Positions 40,329 through 52,042 are shown, numbered from the stretch's first letter. The stretch is 64,000 nt of DNA from Alphaproteobacteria bacterium (GCA_026400395.1 JAPLPD010000149.1:1-64000), one strand, 5' to 3'. Program-made: numbers and translations. The notes: generated by a model not told the origin, from the sequence alone.

Positions 40329-40772
40329 TCAGTCGGGGAGGATCAGCCGCCCATCATCGGTGAATGCGAACCCTGGCGCCTGGACGATCTCCCAGGCATG
40401 GCCGTCGGGATCGGAAAAGTATCCGCGGTAGCCACCGTATTCAGTTTTCTCGGGCCGCCGCAGCAGACCGGCCCCAGCGGCAATCGCCTTGTCGAAGGCC
40501 GCATCGACCTCCGCCGGCGTCGCGCAATTCCAGGCCAGGGTCGCACCTCTGAAGGTCTGCGGGCGAGGCTGCGACGACAGCACCGCGTCCTCGGCGAGCT
40601 TGTCCCAACTCCACAGCGCCAGAGCCACACCGCCGGCGTCGAAGAACGCGATCTCGTCGCCGGTCGAGCGCACCTTTCGTGTAAGCCCCAGCGCTTCATA
40701 GAACCGCGCGCTCGCCGCCACATTGCGCACGCCGAGCGTCACCACAGTCAGTTTCAGCGCGGGTGTGTTCAT
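40329..40772 (-). CDS. VOC (glyoxalase/bleomycin-resistance) family protein
   Basis: [43 protein letters not shown]. Confidence 0.88.
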   Translation of the reverse strand: MNTPALKLTVVTLGVRNVAASARFYEALGLTRKVRSTGDEIAFFDAGGVALALWSWDKLAEDAVLSSQPRPQTFRGATLAWNCATPAEVDAAFDKAIAAGAGLLRRPEKTEYGGYRGYFSDPDGHAWEIVQAPGFAFTDDGRLILPD

Positions 40773-41974
40773 CCGAACAGGCTGAGCTGCTCGGCGCGCG
40801 GCTTGGGCGAGCGGAAGTGCTCGGTGGTCAGCGGCCTCTTGTGCTTGTTGAGGCCGAGCTTGTCGCAAGCCTTCTCGAAGCGGCGGCCGATCATCCAGGC
40901 GTAGGGACCGGCGCCGGTCATGCGGGTCCCCCAGGTGGCATCGTAGTCCTTGCCGCCGCGCATCTCGCGGACAAGCTTCATCACGTGTTCGGTTCGGTCG
41001 GGATAATTGGCCTTGAGCCACTCGATGAACAGGTCGCGCACCTCGAGCGGCAGGCGAAGCATCACGTAGCCGGCGCCATTCACGCCCGCCAGTGCGGCCG
41101 CATCGAGGATGCGTTCGATGTCGGCATCGTTGATGGCCGGAATGATCGGCGCCACCATCACCGAGGTCGGAATGCCGGCCGCCGACAACTGCCGCAGCGC
41201 CTCAAGGCGGCGGCCCGGGGTCGCCGCGCGCGGCTCCATGCTGCGCGCAAGCTTGGCGTCGAGCGTCGTCACCGACAGCGCGACCTTGACCAGATTGCGC
41301 TCGGCGAGCCGCGCCAGAATGTCCACATCGCGCAGAATCAGCGCCGACTTGGTGACGATGCCGACCGGATGGCCGGCACGCTCCAGCACTTCGAGAATGC
41401 CGCGCATCACCTGATACTTGCGCTCGATCGGCTGGTAGGGATCGGTGTTGGTGCCGATGGCGATGGTGCGCGGCTGATAGTTCGGAGCCGACAACTCTTT
41501 CTCCAGCAGCGCGGGCGCATCCGGCTTCACGAACAGCTTGGACTCGAAGTCGAGGCCGGGCGACAAGCCGAGATAGGCGTGGGTCGGCCGCGCGAAACAA
41601 TAGACGCAGCCGTGCTCGCAGCCGCGATAAGGATTGATCGAGCGGTCGAACGAGATGTCGGGCGACTCGTTTCGGGTGACGATCTTGCGGGTCGAATCGA
41701 CCGACACCGTCGTTGCGAATGGCGGCAGTTCTTCAAGGCTCTGCCAGCCGTCGTCGAAGGCGATGCGGGCGATCGACTCGTAACGGCCCGACACGTTGGA
41801 CAGCGTGCCGCGGCCGCGCCGCCGCTCGCCGGCGATGCCTACATCGGGAATGCCGCGATGGGCCAGGCTGGATGGCTTTAAGCTGTCCGACGATCTGCCA
41901 CCCGCCGGCGCGGAGGGCACCAACGCCGGCGGGTTGCGGAAAACTGGGGTTGAGTGGGTGTGGGACTGTGCCAT
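40769..41974 (-). CDS. PA0069-type radical SAM protein (SPL/DNA-repair-photolyase-like)
   Basis: SINPYRGCEHGCVYCFARPTHAYLGLSPGLDFESKLFVK (CxxxCxxC). Confidence 0.92.
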   Translation of the reverse strand: MAQSHTHSTPVFRNPPALVPSAPAGGRSSDSLKPSSLAHRGIPDVGIAGERRRGRGTLSNVSGRYESIARIAFDDGWQSLEELPPFATTVSVDSTRKIVTRNESPDISFDRSINPYRGCEHGCVYCFARPTHAYLGLSPGLDFESKLFVKPDAPALLEKELSAPNYQPRTIAIGTNTDPYQPIERKYQVMRGILEVLERAGHPVGIVTKSALILRDVDILARLAERNLVKVALSVTTLDAKLARSMEPRAATPGRRLEALRQLSAAGIPTSVMVAPIIPAINDADIERILDAAALAGVNGAGYVMLRLPLEVRDLFIEWLKANYPDRTEHVMKLVREMRGGKDYDATWGTRMTGAGPYAWMIGRRFEKACDKLGLNKHKRPLTTEHFRSPKPRAEQLSLFG

Positions 41975-41998
41975 GGCTGATATCTAATTCGCCCATTA

Positions 41999-42013
41999 GA
42001 ACAAAACAAGAAC
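41999..42013. promoter_or_regulatory. LexA/SOS box-like site (GAAC-N7-GAAC)
   Basis: GAAC-AAAACAA-GAAC, 25-39 bp upstream of the radical SAM gene start. Confidence 0.65.
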
Positions 42014-42113
42014 AAATATCCACGCAGCACTCAAATTTTTGCGAGCGTTGAAACAACGCCATGATTCAGTGCTTGTTCCGTCGGTGGCCACACGCCGGCC
42101 GGGAGGTGACGAC

Positions 42114-42398
42114 ATGCGAAAGCTTTTGCTGGCCGGCTTGGTCTGCGCCGCGGCTCTGCTGCCGGCGCCGTCGGCCGAGGCGCACGAAGGGCTCTGGTGC
42201 ATGCGGGCCAATATGGGCCGATCCGTCAGCGAGCGATGTCACTTCATGACATTCGAAGCTTGCAGCGCCGAGCGCAGCCTTGCAGGCAGCACCGGGTTTT
42301 GCAGCCAGAATCCGCGCTACCTGCCCTACTGGCAGGGGCGCGGCTACGGTGCGGAGCCCAACCGCAAAGTGGCTCGAAGGGTGAAGCGCCGCCACTAG
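42114..42398 (+). CDS. small secreted DUF3551-like Cys-containing protein
   Basis: signal peptide; GLWCMRANMGRSVSERCHFMTFEACSAERSLAGSTGFCSQNPRY. Confidence 0.75.
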   Translation: MRKLLLAGLVCAAALLPAPSAEAHEGLWCMRANMGRSVSERCHFMTFEACSAERSLAGSTGFCSQNPRYLPYWQGRGYGAEPNRKVARRVKRRH

Positions 42399-42484
42399 CT
42401 CGCCGCGCGGCAGCCGGTCCGGCGCCGCGTGATCGCGCCGGCCAAATACTTGACTCCGTCAACTAATCGTCCGACCCTGCCGGC

Positions 42485-43420
42485 ATGGCGTCCATGACGG
42501 TTCCCGATGCGCAGCGCGTCGCCGCGGTGCGGCGCTTCAACCGCTTCTACACGCAGCATCTTGGCGTGCTCGGCGACGGATGGCTCGACAGCCCGTTCTC
42601 GCTGACCGAAGCACGCGTGCTCTACGAGATCAAAGTGCGCGACCGCGCCACCGCGACCGGCATCGCCCGCGACCTCGGACTGGACGCCGGCTATCTCAGC
42701 CGCATCCTGCGCCGTTTTCACAAAAGCAATCTTATCCGCAAGGATGTCTCCCCGGACGATGGCCGGCAAAGCTTCCTTTCGATCACCGCCGCCGGGCGCA
42801 AAGCCTTCGCTCCGCTCGAAGCACGGACGCAACGCCAGGTCGGCGCGATGCTTGGGCCGCTGACCGCACCGGAGCAGGATCGTCTGGTGTCGGCCATGCG
42901 CGCGATCGAAAGCATGATCACGCCGTCCCCCGCAATGACCGAGGAAATCGTTCTGCGTCAACCAGGTCCCGGCGATCTGGGCTGGGTGGTTGCCCGCCAT
43001 GCCGAACTCTACGCGCAGGAGTACGGCTGGGCAGAAAACTTCGAAGGCATCTGCGCACAGATCGTCGCCGACTTCGTCAGCAAGCTCGATCCAGATCGCG
43101 AACGCTGTTGGATCGCCGAAATGGACGGCCGCAACGTCGGCTGCGCGTTTCTCGTGAAGGATTCCGCCACGGTCGCGCGGCTCCGTCTGCTGCTGGTCGA
43201 TCCGGCGGCGCGCGGCCGGGGCCTCGGCCATAAGCTCACCGACGAATGCATCCGCTTCGCCCGGCGATCCGGCTACAAGGGCATCACGCTGTGGACCCAC
43301 AGCGTGCTCACCGCCGCGCGACACATCTACCGGAAGGCGGGCTTCCGCCTCACCTCCAGCGAGAAGCGCAAAAATTTCGGCAAGGACGTGGTCAGCGAAC
43401 ACTGGGATTTGGAATTCTAG
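42485..43420 (+). CDS. MarR-type HTH fused to GNAT N-acetyltransferase
   Basis: N-terminal FSLTEARVLYEIKVRDRATATGIARDLGLDAGYLSRILRRF; C-terminal VDPAARGRGLGHKLTDECIRFARRSGYKGITLWTHSV. Confidence 0.9.
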   Translation: MASMTVPDAQRVAAVRRFNRFYTQHLGVLGDGWLDSPFSLTEARVLYEIKVRDRATATGIARDLGLDAGYLSRILRRFHKSNLIRKDVSPDDGRQSFLSITAAGRKAFAPLEARTQRQVGAMLGPLTAPEQDRLVSAMRAIESMITPSPAMTEEIVLRQPGPGDLGWVVARHAELYAQEYGWAENFEGICAQIVADFVSKLDPDRERCWIAEMDGRNVGCAFLVKDSATVARLRLLLVDPAARGRGLGHKLTDECIRFARRSGYKGITLWTHSVLTAARHIYRKAGFRLTSSEKRKNFGKDVVSEHWDLEF

Positions 43421-43574
43421 AGCATTTCACAGTTGGCTTGCAGCAGCCTCTCCACGTCATGCCCGGCCTTGTGCCGGGCATCCACGCCTTTCTTTGTGCG
43501 AAGCAAGGCGTGGATGGCCGGGTCAAGCCAGGCCATGACGAACTCTGATTCTATTCAACCGGAAAAAGCTCTAG
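43417..43574. repeat. composite palindromic repeat element bounded by CTAGAGC/GCTCTAG
   Basis: 7-bp terminal inverted repeats enclosing dispersed repeat copy B (43453..43545: CACGTCATGCCCGGCCTTGTGCCGGGCATCCACGCCTT...AAGGCGTGGATGGCCGGG...CCATGACGAACTC). Confidence 0.7.
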
Positions 43575-43578
43575 CGGC

Positions 43579-44055
43579 TCACGCCGTCGCGCCCTGCGCC
43601 TTGGCGCGCCGCATGGTCTCGTCCAGGCGCGGGATCAGCTCGACGAAATTGCAGGGCCTGGCGCCGGCCACTCCCGCCGTCGCGCGCGACTGGATCGTGC
43701 TGGAGCCGATCTTGGCGTGGCTCACCATGTGAAACGCCGTCGAGAAGCCATCCATCCGCTTTTCGAACAGCGGCTCGACCGCCTCCGGGGTGACGTCGCG
43801 CCCGGTAAAGCCGGTGCCGCCGGTGGAGATGATCACGTCGATCCCCTTGTCGGCGATCCAGGTGCGCATCTGTGCGCGGATTTTCTCCACATCATCGGTG
43901 ACGACGGCGCGGGCCGCGACGGCATGGCCGGCCTTCTCGATCCGCTCGGCCAGCGTCGCGCCAGACTTGTCGTCGGCGAGTTCGCGGGTGTCGGACACCG
44001 TCAGCACCGCGATCTTCAGCGGCACGAAAGGGCGTTTCTCGTCGATGCCTCGCAT
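43579..44055 (-). CDS. moaB: molybdenum cofactor biosynthesis protein B
   Basis: IAVLTVSDTRELADDKSGATLAERIEKAGH, DVIISTGGTGFTGRDVTPEAV. Confidence 0.92.
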   Translation of the reverse strand: MRGIDEKRPFVPLKIAVLTVSDTRELADDKSGATLAERIEKAGHAVAARAVVTDDVEKIRAQMRTWIADKGIDVIISTGGTGFTGRDVTPEAVEPLFEKRMDGFSTAFHMVSHAKIGSSTIQSRATAGVAGARPCNFVELIPRLDETMRRAKAQGATA

Positions 44056-44060
44056 GTGGA

Positions 44061-44993
44061 TTACAACCGTGCCGCCGCGAACGTGTTGCAGGCTTTGATA
44101 TTGCCTTCCTTGAAGCCGGTCGAGAACCAGCGTTGACGCTGGGCGGCGCTGCCGTGGGTGAAGCTGTCCGGCACCACCTGCCCCTGTGCCTTTCGCTGGA
44201 GCGTGTCATCGCCGATCGCCGACGCGGTCTGCAGCGCCGCTTCGATGTCGCCCGGATCGAGGAACTTGTATTTCGCCTCGGCGTGATTGGCCCATACGCC
44301 GGCGAAGCAGTCGGCCTGCAGTTCGACCATGACCTGCAAGCGATTGGACTCGACGCGGTCGCCGGAGGCGCGCTGCGCCTGCTGCACCTTCGGCAGGATG
44401 CCGAGGAGATTTTGTACGTGATGGCCGACCTCGTGGGCGATCACGTAAGCCTTGGAGAAATCGCATGCCTTGCCGCTGCAGCCGCGAAAGCGCGTCTCAA
44501 GCTCGCGGAAGAAAGAGGTGTCGAGATAGACCTCGCGGTCGTTCGGGCAATAGAACGGCCCCATCGCGCTCTGCGCCGCGCCGCAGGCCGAGTTCGTCCG
44601 GCCCGCGAACATGACAAGCTTCGGCGCGCGGTAGGTCTGGCCATCCTTGGCAAAGATGTCCTTCCACTCCACCTCGGTGCTGCCGAGCACGCGGGCGACA
44701 AACTTTCCGGCCTCATCTGTAACCGGGCCGGTGCGGCGCGCCTCCGACGGCTGTGGCGCGCGTTGCTCGTAGCCGCCGCGATCGCCCATCACCACATTGG
44801 CGCCGTTGATCAGCATCCACGGATCGATGCCGAGCGCCCAGCCGACCAGGCCCAGCACCACCATGCCGCCGATGCCAAGGCCGCCGCCGCCGATCGGCAG
44901 ACCGCCCATCCCGCCACCGCCGCCGAAGCCGCCGCCATCGTCGCCGCGACGATCTTCGACGTTGCTGCTTTCCGGCATGTCATCCAAGCGCAT
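44061..44993 (-). CDS. neutral zinc metallopeptidase (YpfJ family)
   Basis: Gly-rich N-terminus, SACGAAQSAMGPFYCPNDREVYLDTSFF, YVIAHEVGHHVQNLLGI. Confidence 0.93.
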   Translation of the reverse strand: MRLDDMPESSNVEDRRGDDGGGFGGGGGMGGLPIGGGGLGIGGMVVLGLVGWALGIDPWMLINGANVVMGDRGGYEQRAPQPSEARRTGPVTDEAGKFVARVLGSTEVEWKDIFAKDGQTYRAPKLVMFAGRTNSACGAAQSAMGPFYCPNDREVYLDTSFFRELETRFRGCSGKACDFSKAYVIAHEVGHHVQNLLGILPKVQQAQRASGDRVESNRLQVMVELQADCFAGVWANHAEAKYKFLDPGDIEAALQTASAIGDDTLQRKAQGQVVPDSFTHGSAAQRQRWFSTGFKEGNIKACNTFAAARL

Positions 44994-45143
44994 TGCGATT
45001 CTCCGTCGCCCAACCCGGCAATTGTTGCCGGGCGTTACGTGTAAGTCCACTCACGGAATACGGCACACGCCGCCAGCCCTCACAATTCGATCCAAAACGA
45101 TATGGTTCCGCGATGTTTTGAAGGGAAGACCCTGTTGGCGCGT

Positions 45144-45158
45144 TAAGTCGATTTTTAC
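45144..45158 (+). promoter_or_regulatory. CtrA-like site upstream of ccrM
   Basis: TTAA-GTCGATT-TTTA (one mismatch to TTAA-N7-TTAA). Confidence 0.4.
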
Positions 45159-45220
45159 CGTGAGCGGGCATTCTCCTGGTCGTCGGTTTGTAGGTCCCGC
45201 GTCGCCGGCTGCGTCGCCCA

Positions 45221-47010
<1,790 letters not shown>

Positions 47011-47020
47011 CGCCCCGCCC

Positions 47021-47977
47021 TCAGCCACCGATCGCCCCCTGCGTGTTGACGTAGAGGGCGTAGATCGAATGGCAGCCCGCCATGAACAGGCGATTTCGCT
47101 TCGGACCGCCGAAGCATACGTTAGCGGCGCGCTCCGGTAGACTGATGTGGCCGATGGGCGCGCCCTGCGGGTTGAAGATACGCACGCCGTCCAGTTCGGC
47201 GGTGCCCATGCCCCAGCCGCACCAAAGGTTGCCGTCCACATCGACGCGGAAGCCGTCCGGCGTTTCCTCCTTGGCGCAGACCACGAGTTTGCGGCCATTG
47301 GTGAGCCTGGTCCCATCAATCACGTCGAACGCGAAGATGGCGCGCGCGGTGGGCTCGCTCTCGATAACATAGAGCAGCTTCTCGTCGGGCGAGAACGCGA
47401 GCCCGTTCGGCCGCTTCACCGCGTCGGTCACCATCGCCGCCTGCCCGGTCTTGCCGTCAATGCGATAGATGCGCTGCGGCAACTCCTGTTCGCCGACTTC
47501 GCCGTTCCAGTTCCCGGTCAGACCCGCATTCATGTCGGTGAACCAGATCGAGTCGTCCGATTTCACCACGATGTCGTTCGGCGAGTTCAGGCGTTTGCCC
47601 TCGAATCGGTCCATCAGCACGGTGATGCGCCCGTCGTACTCGGTCCGCGTCACGCGCCGGCCATGCTCGGCGGTGACGAGACGGCCCTGGCGGTCGCGGG
47701 TGTTTCCGTTGGCGTAGTTCGAGGGCTTGCGATAGACGCTGGTCGCGCCGGTCTCCTCGTCCCACAGCATGATGCGGTTGTTCGGGATGTCGCTCCACAA
47801 AAGACACCGCGCGTCGCCGAAATAGACCGGCCCCTCCGCCCACGAATAGCCCTGGGACAGCCGCTCGACGCTGGCGAGCGGCACCCGGCATTTCTCGAAG
47901 CTCGGATCGAGCAGTTTCACGGCCGGGTCGGGCACCCGTTCGTTCAGCACCACCGGCGGGGTCGCGGTCGGATACAT
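47021..47977 (-). CDS. SMP-30/gluconolactonase family protein
   Basis: WAEGPVYFGDARCLLWSDIPNNRIMLWDEETG, NSPNDIVVKSDDSIWFTD, RPNGLAFSPDEKLLYV. Confidence 0.9.
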   Translation of the reverse strand: MYPTATPPVVLNERVPDPAVKLLDPSFEKCRVPLASVERLSQGYSWAEGPVYFGDARCLLWSDIPNNRIMLWDEETGATSVYRKPSNYANGNTRDRQGRLVTAEHGRRVTRTEYDGRITVLMDRFEGKRLNSPNDIVVKSDDSIWFTDMNAGLTGNWNGEVGEQELPQRIYRIDGKTGQAAMVTDAVKRPNGLAFSPDEKLLYVIESEPTARAIFAFDVIDGTRLTNGRKLVVCAKEETPDGFRVDVDGNLWCGWGMGTAELDGVRIFNPQGAPIGHISLPERAANVCFGGPKRNRLFMAGCHSIYALYVNTQGAIGG

Positions 47978-48091
47978 AGGCTCTCCCTTGCGTTCGGGCA
48001 GAGCATAGCAGGGCTGCCGGCCACGGAAGCCCCTCAACCCGACGCCGCCCCATGCTATAGTGGGCCATCACATCCTTTTGGGATCACCGAC

Positions 48092-49033
48092 ATGAACGCC
48101 ATGCAGCAGACCTTCGACCGCGCCGCCGAGGACCTCGGCAACTCCATCCATCTCGAGCACGTCAACGTCTCGATCCCCGACCAGCGCATCGCCTCGCTGT
48201 TCTACGGCGCGGGCCTCGGCCTCACCCGCGACCCGTATCTGATGGTGATGGACGACAACATGTGGATGAACGTTGGCCGCAGCCAGTTCCACCTGCCCGC
48301 CGGCAAGCCGCAGGTGTTGCGCGGCCGCACCGGCGTCGTCATCGAAGGCCGCGAGGATTTGCTCAAGCGGCTCGCCACGGTGAAGCCCAAGCTCGCCGAC
48401 ACCAAATTCGATTTCAGCGAGCACAACGACTACGTCCAGGCGACCTGCCCGTGGGGCAACACCATCCGCCTGCACGAGCCGGACGCGGCGCGCTTTGGGC
48501 GCATCAATCTCGGCATTCCCTATGTGGAATTCGATGTGCCGGTCGGCACCGCTCCTGGCATCGCCAAGTTCTACCGGGAGATGATCGATGTTCCGACACA
48601 GGTGGTGAACGGCGACGGCACCACCGCCAAGGTCAGCGTCGGCAAGAACCAGCATCTGCTGTTCCGCGAAACCGACAAGCCGCTACCGGAGTACGACGAG
48701 CACCATGTGCAAATCTACGTGGTCAACTTCTCCGGCCCGCACCAGCGGCTCGGCGCCCGCGGCCTCGTCAACCGCGAGGACCATCAGTTCCAGTACCGCT
48801 TCCGCGACATCACCGATCTCGACACCGGCAAGCACCTGTTCACCATCGAGCACGAGGTCCGCTGCCTGACACATCCGATGTACATGCGGCCGCTGATCAA
48901 CCGAAATCCGGTGCAGACCGCGCGTAATTATTCAAACGGCTACGACCAGACCTCCTGGGCGATGGAGCCGCAGCACTTCGACGACCAGCGCGAGCGGATG
49001 CGCATGCAGCAGATGGCTGCGAAGGCGAACTGA
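48092..49033 (+). CDS. VOC-superfamily-like protein (two glyoxalase-like modules)
   Basis: IHLEHVNVSIPDQRIASLFYGAGLGLTRDP and INLGIPYVEFDVPVGTAPGIAKFYREMIDVP. Confidence 0.65.
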   Translation: MNAMQQTFDRAAEDLGNSIHLEHVNVSIPDQRIASLFYGAGLGLTRDPYLMVMDDNMWMNVGRSQFHLPAGKPQVLRGRTGVVIEGREDLLKRLATVKPKLADTKFDFSEHNDYVQATCPWGNTIRLHEPDAARFGRINLGIPYVEFDVPVGTAPGIAKFYREMIDVPTQVVNGDGTTAKVSVGKNQHLLFRETDKPLPEYDEHHVQIYVVNFSGPHQRLGARGLVNREDHQFQYRFRDITDLDTGKHLFTIEHEVRCLTHPMYMRPLINRNPVQTARNYSNGYDQTSWAMEPQHFDDQRERMRMQQMAAKAN

Positions 49034-49060
49034 GCCAGCAACGGCGTCGTTACAGCACAC

Positions 49061-49087
49061 ACCCCCGGGCTTGCCCCGGGGGTCTTT
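49061..49087 (+). terminator. probable intrinsic terminator
   Basis: ACCCCCGGG-CTTGC-CCCGGGGGT followed by CTTTC; downstream of 48092..49033. Confidence 0.65.
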
Positions 49088-49110
49088 CTATCGGCGACAA
49101 GGGGAACGCT

Positions 49111-49731
49111 ATGATCGACTGCTACACCTGGACCACGGACAACGGCTACAAGCCGCGCATGATGCTCGAGGAAACCGGGCTCCCGCACAAAATCATTCCG
49201 GTCAACATCCGCGAAAATGCGCAGATGTCGCCGGAGTTCCTGAAGATCAGTCCGGGCCACAAGATACCGGCCATCGTTGATCATGACGGACCGGGCGGCG
49301 CTGTCGTTTCGCTCTGCGAATCCGGCGCGATCCTCAAATATCTCGGCGAGAAGTCGGGGAAGTTCTATCCGGCCGATGCCGCCGCCCGCTCCAAGGTCGA
49401 TCAGTGGCTGTTCTACGGCTCCGCGACCTTCACGACGCTGGCCCAGCAGTTCGGCCATTGGGTGGTGCGCAATCCGGAGAAGGTGCCGCCCGCGATGAAG
49501 CACTACGACGCCGTGTTGCGCGACATGCTCAGCACGCTCGACCGGCACTTGGGCGAGAACGAATACGTTGCCGGCGCCTATTCGATCGCCGACATGACCA
49601 TGTATCCCGACGTGCATCTTCACGGCGTGAAGGACATCGGCCTGAGCGACTATTCCAACCTCAAGCGCTGGCACGATGCCATCGAGGCGCGCCCGGCCAT
49701 CCAGCGCGCCTGGGGGCCGTTCCCCGCCTGA
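49111..49731 (+). CDS. glutathione S-transferase family protein
   Basis: MIDCYTWTTDNGYKPRMMLEETGLPHKIIPVNI, SPGHKIPAIVD, ESGAILKYLGEKSG. Confidence 0.9.
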   Translation: MIDCYTWTTDNGYKPRMMLEETGLPHKIIPVNIRENAQMSPEFLKISPGHKIPAIVDHDGPGGAVVSLCESGAILKYLGEKSGKFYPADAAARSKVDQWLFYGSATFTTLAQQFGHWVVRNPEKVPPAMKHYDAVLRDMLSTLDRHLGENEYVAGAYSIADMTMYPDVHLHGVKDIGLSDYSNLKRWHDAIEARPAIQRAWGPFPA

Positions 49732-49760
49732 AGGATCGCCACCCCGCTCCTGTGCAGCGG

Positions 49761-50111
49761 CTACCGCGCCGCGGTCACCTGAATCTCGATCATCTTCGCC
49801 GGTGATTGCAGCCGCGCCTCGATGCAGGCGCGCGCCGGAGTCTGTCCCGGCACCACCCAGGCGTCCCACACCTTGTTGAACTCATCGACCACGCGGATGT
49901 CCTGGAGCCAGATCACCGCCTGCAGCAGCTTCGACTTGTCGGTGCCGCCCTGCTGCAGAAGCGCGTCGATCTTGGCCAGGATTTCCTTGGTCTGCTCGGC
50001 CACGCTCTGGCCCGCCATCTGGTCGGCGGTCAGGCCGGCCAGATAGACCGTGTCGTTGTGCACCACCACGCGCGACATGCGCGGGCCGTTCTCGAAGCGT
50101 TGGATGGCCAT
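49761..50111 (-). CDS. RidA family protein
   Basis: VVVHNDTVYLAGLTADQMAGQSVAEQTKEILAKIDALLQQGG, RACIEARL. Confidence 0.9.
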   Translation of the reverse strand: MAIQRFENGPRMSRVVVHNDTVYLAGLTADQMAGQSVAEQTKEILAKIDALLQQGGTDKSKLLQAVIWLQDIRVVDEFNKVWDAWVVPGQTPARACIEARLQSPAKMIEIQVTAAR

Positions 50112-50201
50112 GACGTTCTCCTGGGTTTGTCGGGCGCCTGGCGTTGACGTTGCGGCGCCTCTGGCACGCGGTAGGATGGTTATCCGGAGCATACGGGACG
50201 A

Positions 50202-51197
50202 ATGGCGCAGAAAATTCAAGGGGATACCGTGGGCAGAATGATGGGCGTGCTGATTGCCGCGGCCGGCCTTGTGCTCGCCGGCCAGGGTTCATTGCGCGCC
50301 GAATATCCCGAGCGGCCGATCCGCCTGGTGCTGCCGTTTCCGGCCGGCGGCGCGGTGGATATCGTCGGGCGCATGTTCGCCGGCAAAATGTCCGATGAAC
50401 TCGGCAAGCCGATCGTCATCGAGAACAAGGCCGGCGCCGGCGGCATCATCGCGACCGACGCGGTGGCCAAGGCGCCGCCCGATGGATACACGCTGCTGCT
50501 GACCACGCCCAACCACACGATCATCGCGGCGCTGCTGCCATCGTTGCCCTACGACCCGGAAAAGGATCTCGCTCCGGTCTCGGTCCTCGCCGAGGTGCCG
50601 GAGGTGCTGGTCGCCAGCTCCGGCGCGCCGTTCACAACGTTCGGCGAGTTCGTCGAATACGCCAAAAAGAATCCCGGCACTCTCAACTACGCCTCGGCCG
50701 GCACCGGCACGCTCCCGCACGTCAGCATGGAGCTGCTGCTGCGGCGGGTCGGCGTCCAGGTCGAGCACATTCCGTATCGCGGCGCGGCGCCGGCCATGAC
50801 CGATCTTCTGGCCGGCGTGGTGCAGCTCAAGATGGACACCTTCGCGACCTCGAGCCCGCAGGTCGCCAACGGCCGGCTCCTGATGCTCGGTATCGCCGGC
50901 CGCCACCGCTCCAAGCTGATGCCCGACACGCCGACCATCTCCGAGCTCGGCCTGCCCGGCTACGAGGGCATCCTCTGGATCGCGATCATGGCGCCGGCCG
51001 GCACGCCAAAGGCCGTCATCGACAAGCTGGCCGCCGCCAGCGCCAAGGCGGCGCGCGCGCCCGACATCGTGACGTTCCTGCAGCGCGACGGGGTCGAGCC
51101 GATCGGCGGCACGCCGGAGGAACTTGGCCAGCTCATCGCGCGCGAATTACCGCAGTGGCGCGACCTCGCCAAAGCAGCCAATATCAAACTGCAATAA
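50202..51197 (+). CDS. Bug/TctC-family substrate-binding protein
   Basis: YPERPIRLVLPFPAGGAVDIVGRMFA, IPYRGAAPAMTDLLAGVV; true start may be slightly downstream. Confidence 0.9.
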   Translation: MAQKIQGDTVGRMMGVLIAAAGLVLAGQGSLRAEYPERPIRLVLPFPAGGAVDIVGRMFAGKMSDELGKPIVIENKAGAGGIIATDAVAKAPPDGYTLLLTTPNHTIIAALLPSLPYDPEKDLAPVSVLAEVPEVLVASSGAPFTTFGEFVEYAKKNPGTLNYASAGTGTLPHVSMELLLRRVGVQVEHIPYRGAAPAMTDLLAGVVQLKMDTFATSSPQVANGRLLMLGIAGRHRSKLMPDTPTISELGLPGYEGILWIAIMAPAGTPKAVIDKLAAASAKAARAPDIVTFLQRDGVEPIGGTPEELGQLIARELPQWRDLAKAANIKLQ

Positions 51198-51235
51198 TTT
51201 CCATGTAGAATCATTCTGGAAGGACACTCCCGCTT

Positions 51236-52042
51236 ATGCCGAAGCTGACCGCGGGGCCCGATCCCGAGCCGAAAAAGCCGAAGCTGAAGGCGCCGCCCGG
51301 CGCCTGCGACGCCCACATCCACCTGTTCGGGCCGGCGGCGAAATATCCGTTCGCGCCGGACAGCCCCTACATCGCCCACGACGCGCTGCCGTCCACCTTC
51401 TTCGGCGTGCAGGACAAGCTCGGGCTCTCCACCGCGGTGATCGTCAGTCCCGGCGGCTATGGCCGCAACTACTCGCTGCTCGCCGACGTGCTGGCGAAAC
51501 ATCCGGATCGGTTCCGCGGCATCGCGCTGTTGCGCGACGATACGCCGTCGTCGGAGATCGGGAGGCTGACCAAGCTCGGCGTCCGCGGCATGCGCATGAT
51601 GAGCCACGCGCGCGGCCAGCATGTGCCGAACTACTCCAGGGAAATCGCCGCCCGCGTGCATGCCCACGGCTGGCATATCCAGTTCTACGCGCACGGCACC
51701 GACATCATCGACTATGCCGACAAGCTGCTGGAGTTGCCGAACCCGATCGTGCTCGACCATTTCGCCAGCATCCCGGCGGCCGGCGGCGTCGATCAGCCCG
51801 CCGTCAAGGCGGTGCTGAAGATGCTCGACCCCTACCCGTCGGTGACGCCGCTCGCGCATGTGTTCGTCAAGCACGCGCCGGAGCGAATAGTGTGGGGCTC
51901 CGACTGGCCGCACGTCAATCTCGACGGCGTCACCATGCCGAACGACGGCGACCTGCTCGATCTGATGCTGGACTGGGTGCCGGACGCAGCCGTTCGCAAC
52001 CGCATCCTGACGCAGAATCCGAAGGCGCTGTACGGGTTCTAG
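51236..52042 (+). CDS. amidohydrolase family protein (TIM-barrel, PDC-hydrolase-like)
   Basis: PPGACDAHIHLFGPAAKYPFAP, IVWGSDWPHVNLDG. Confidence 0.88.
   Translation: MPKLTAGPDPEPKKPKLKAPPGACDAHIHLFGPAAKYPFAPDSPYIAHDALPSTFFGVQDKLGLSTAVIVSPGGYGRNYSLLADVLAKHPDRFRGIALLRDDTPSSEIGRLTKLGVRGMRMMSHARGQHVPNYSREIAARVHAHGWHIQFYAHGTDIIDYADKLLELPNPIVLDHFASIPAAGGVDQPAVKAVLKMLDPYPSVTPLAHVFVKHAPERIVWGSDWPHVNLDGVTMPNDGDLLDLMLDWVPDAAVRNRILTQNPKALYGF

Noticed and set aside
38162-40363. 733-aa + strand ORF
   Set aside because: Antisense to the GT39-like gene and rnhB, with composition typical of a shadow ORF.
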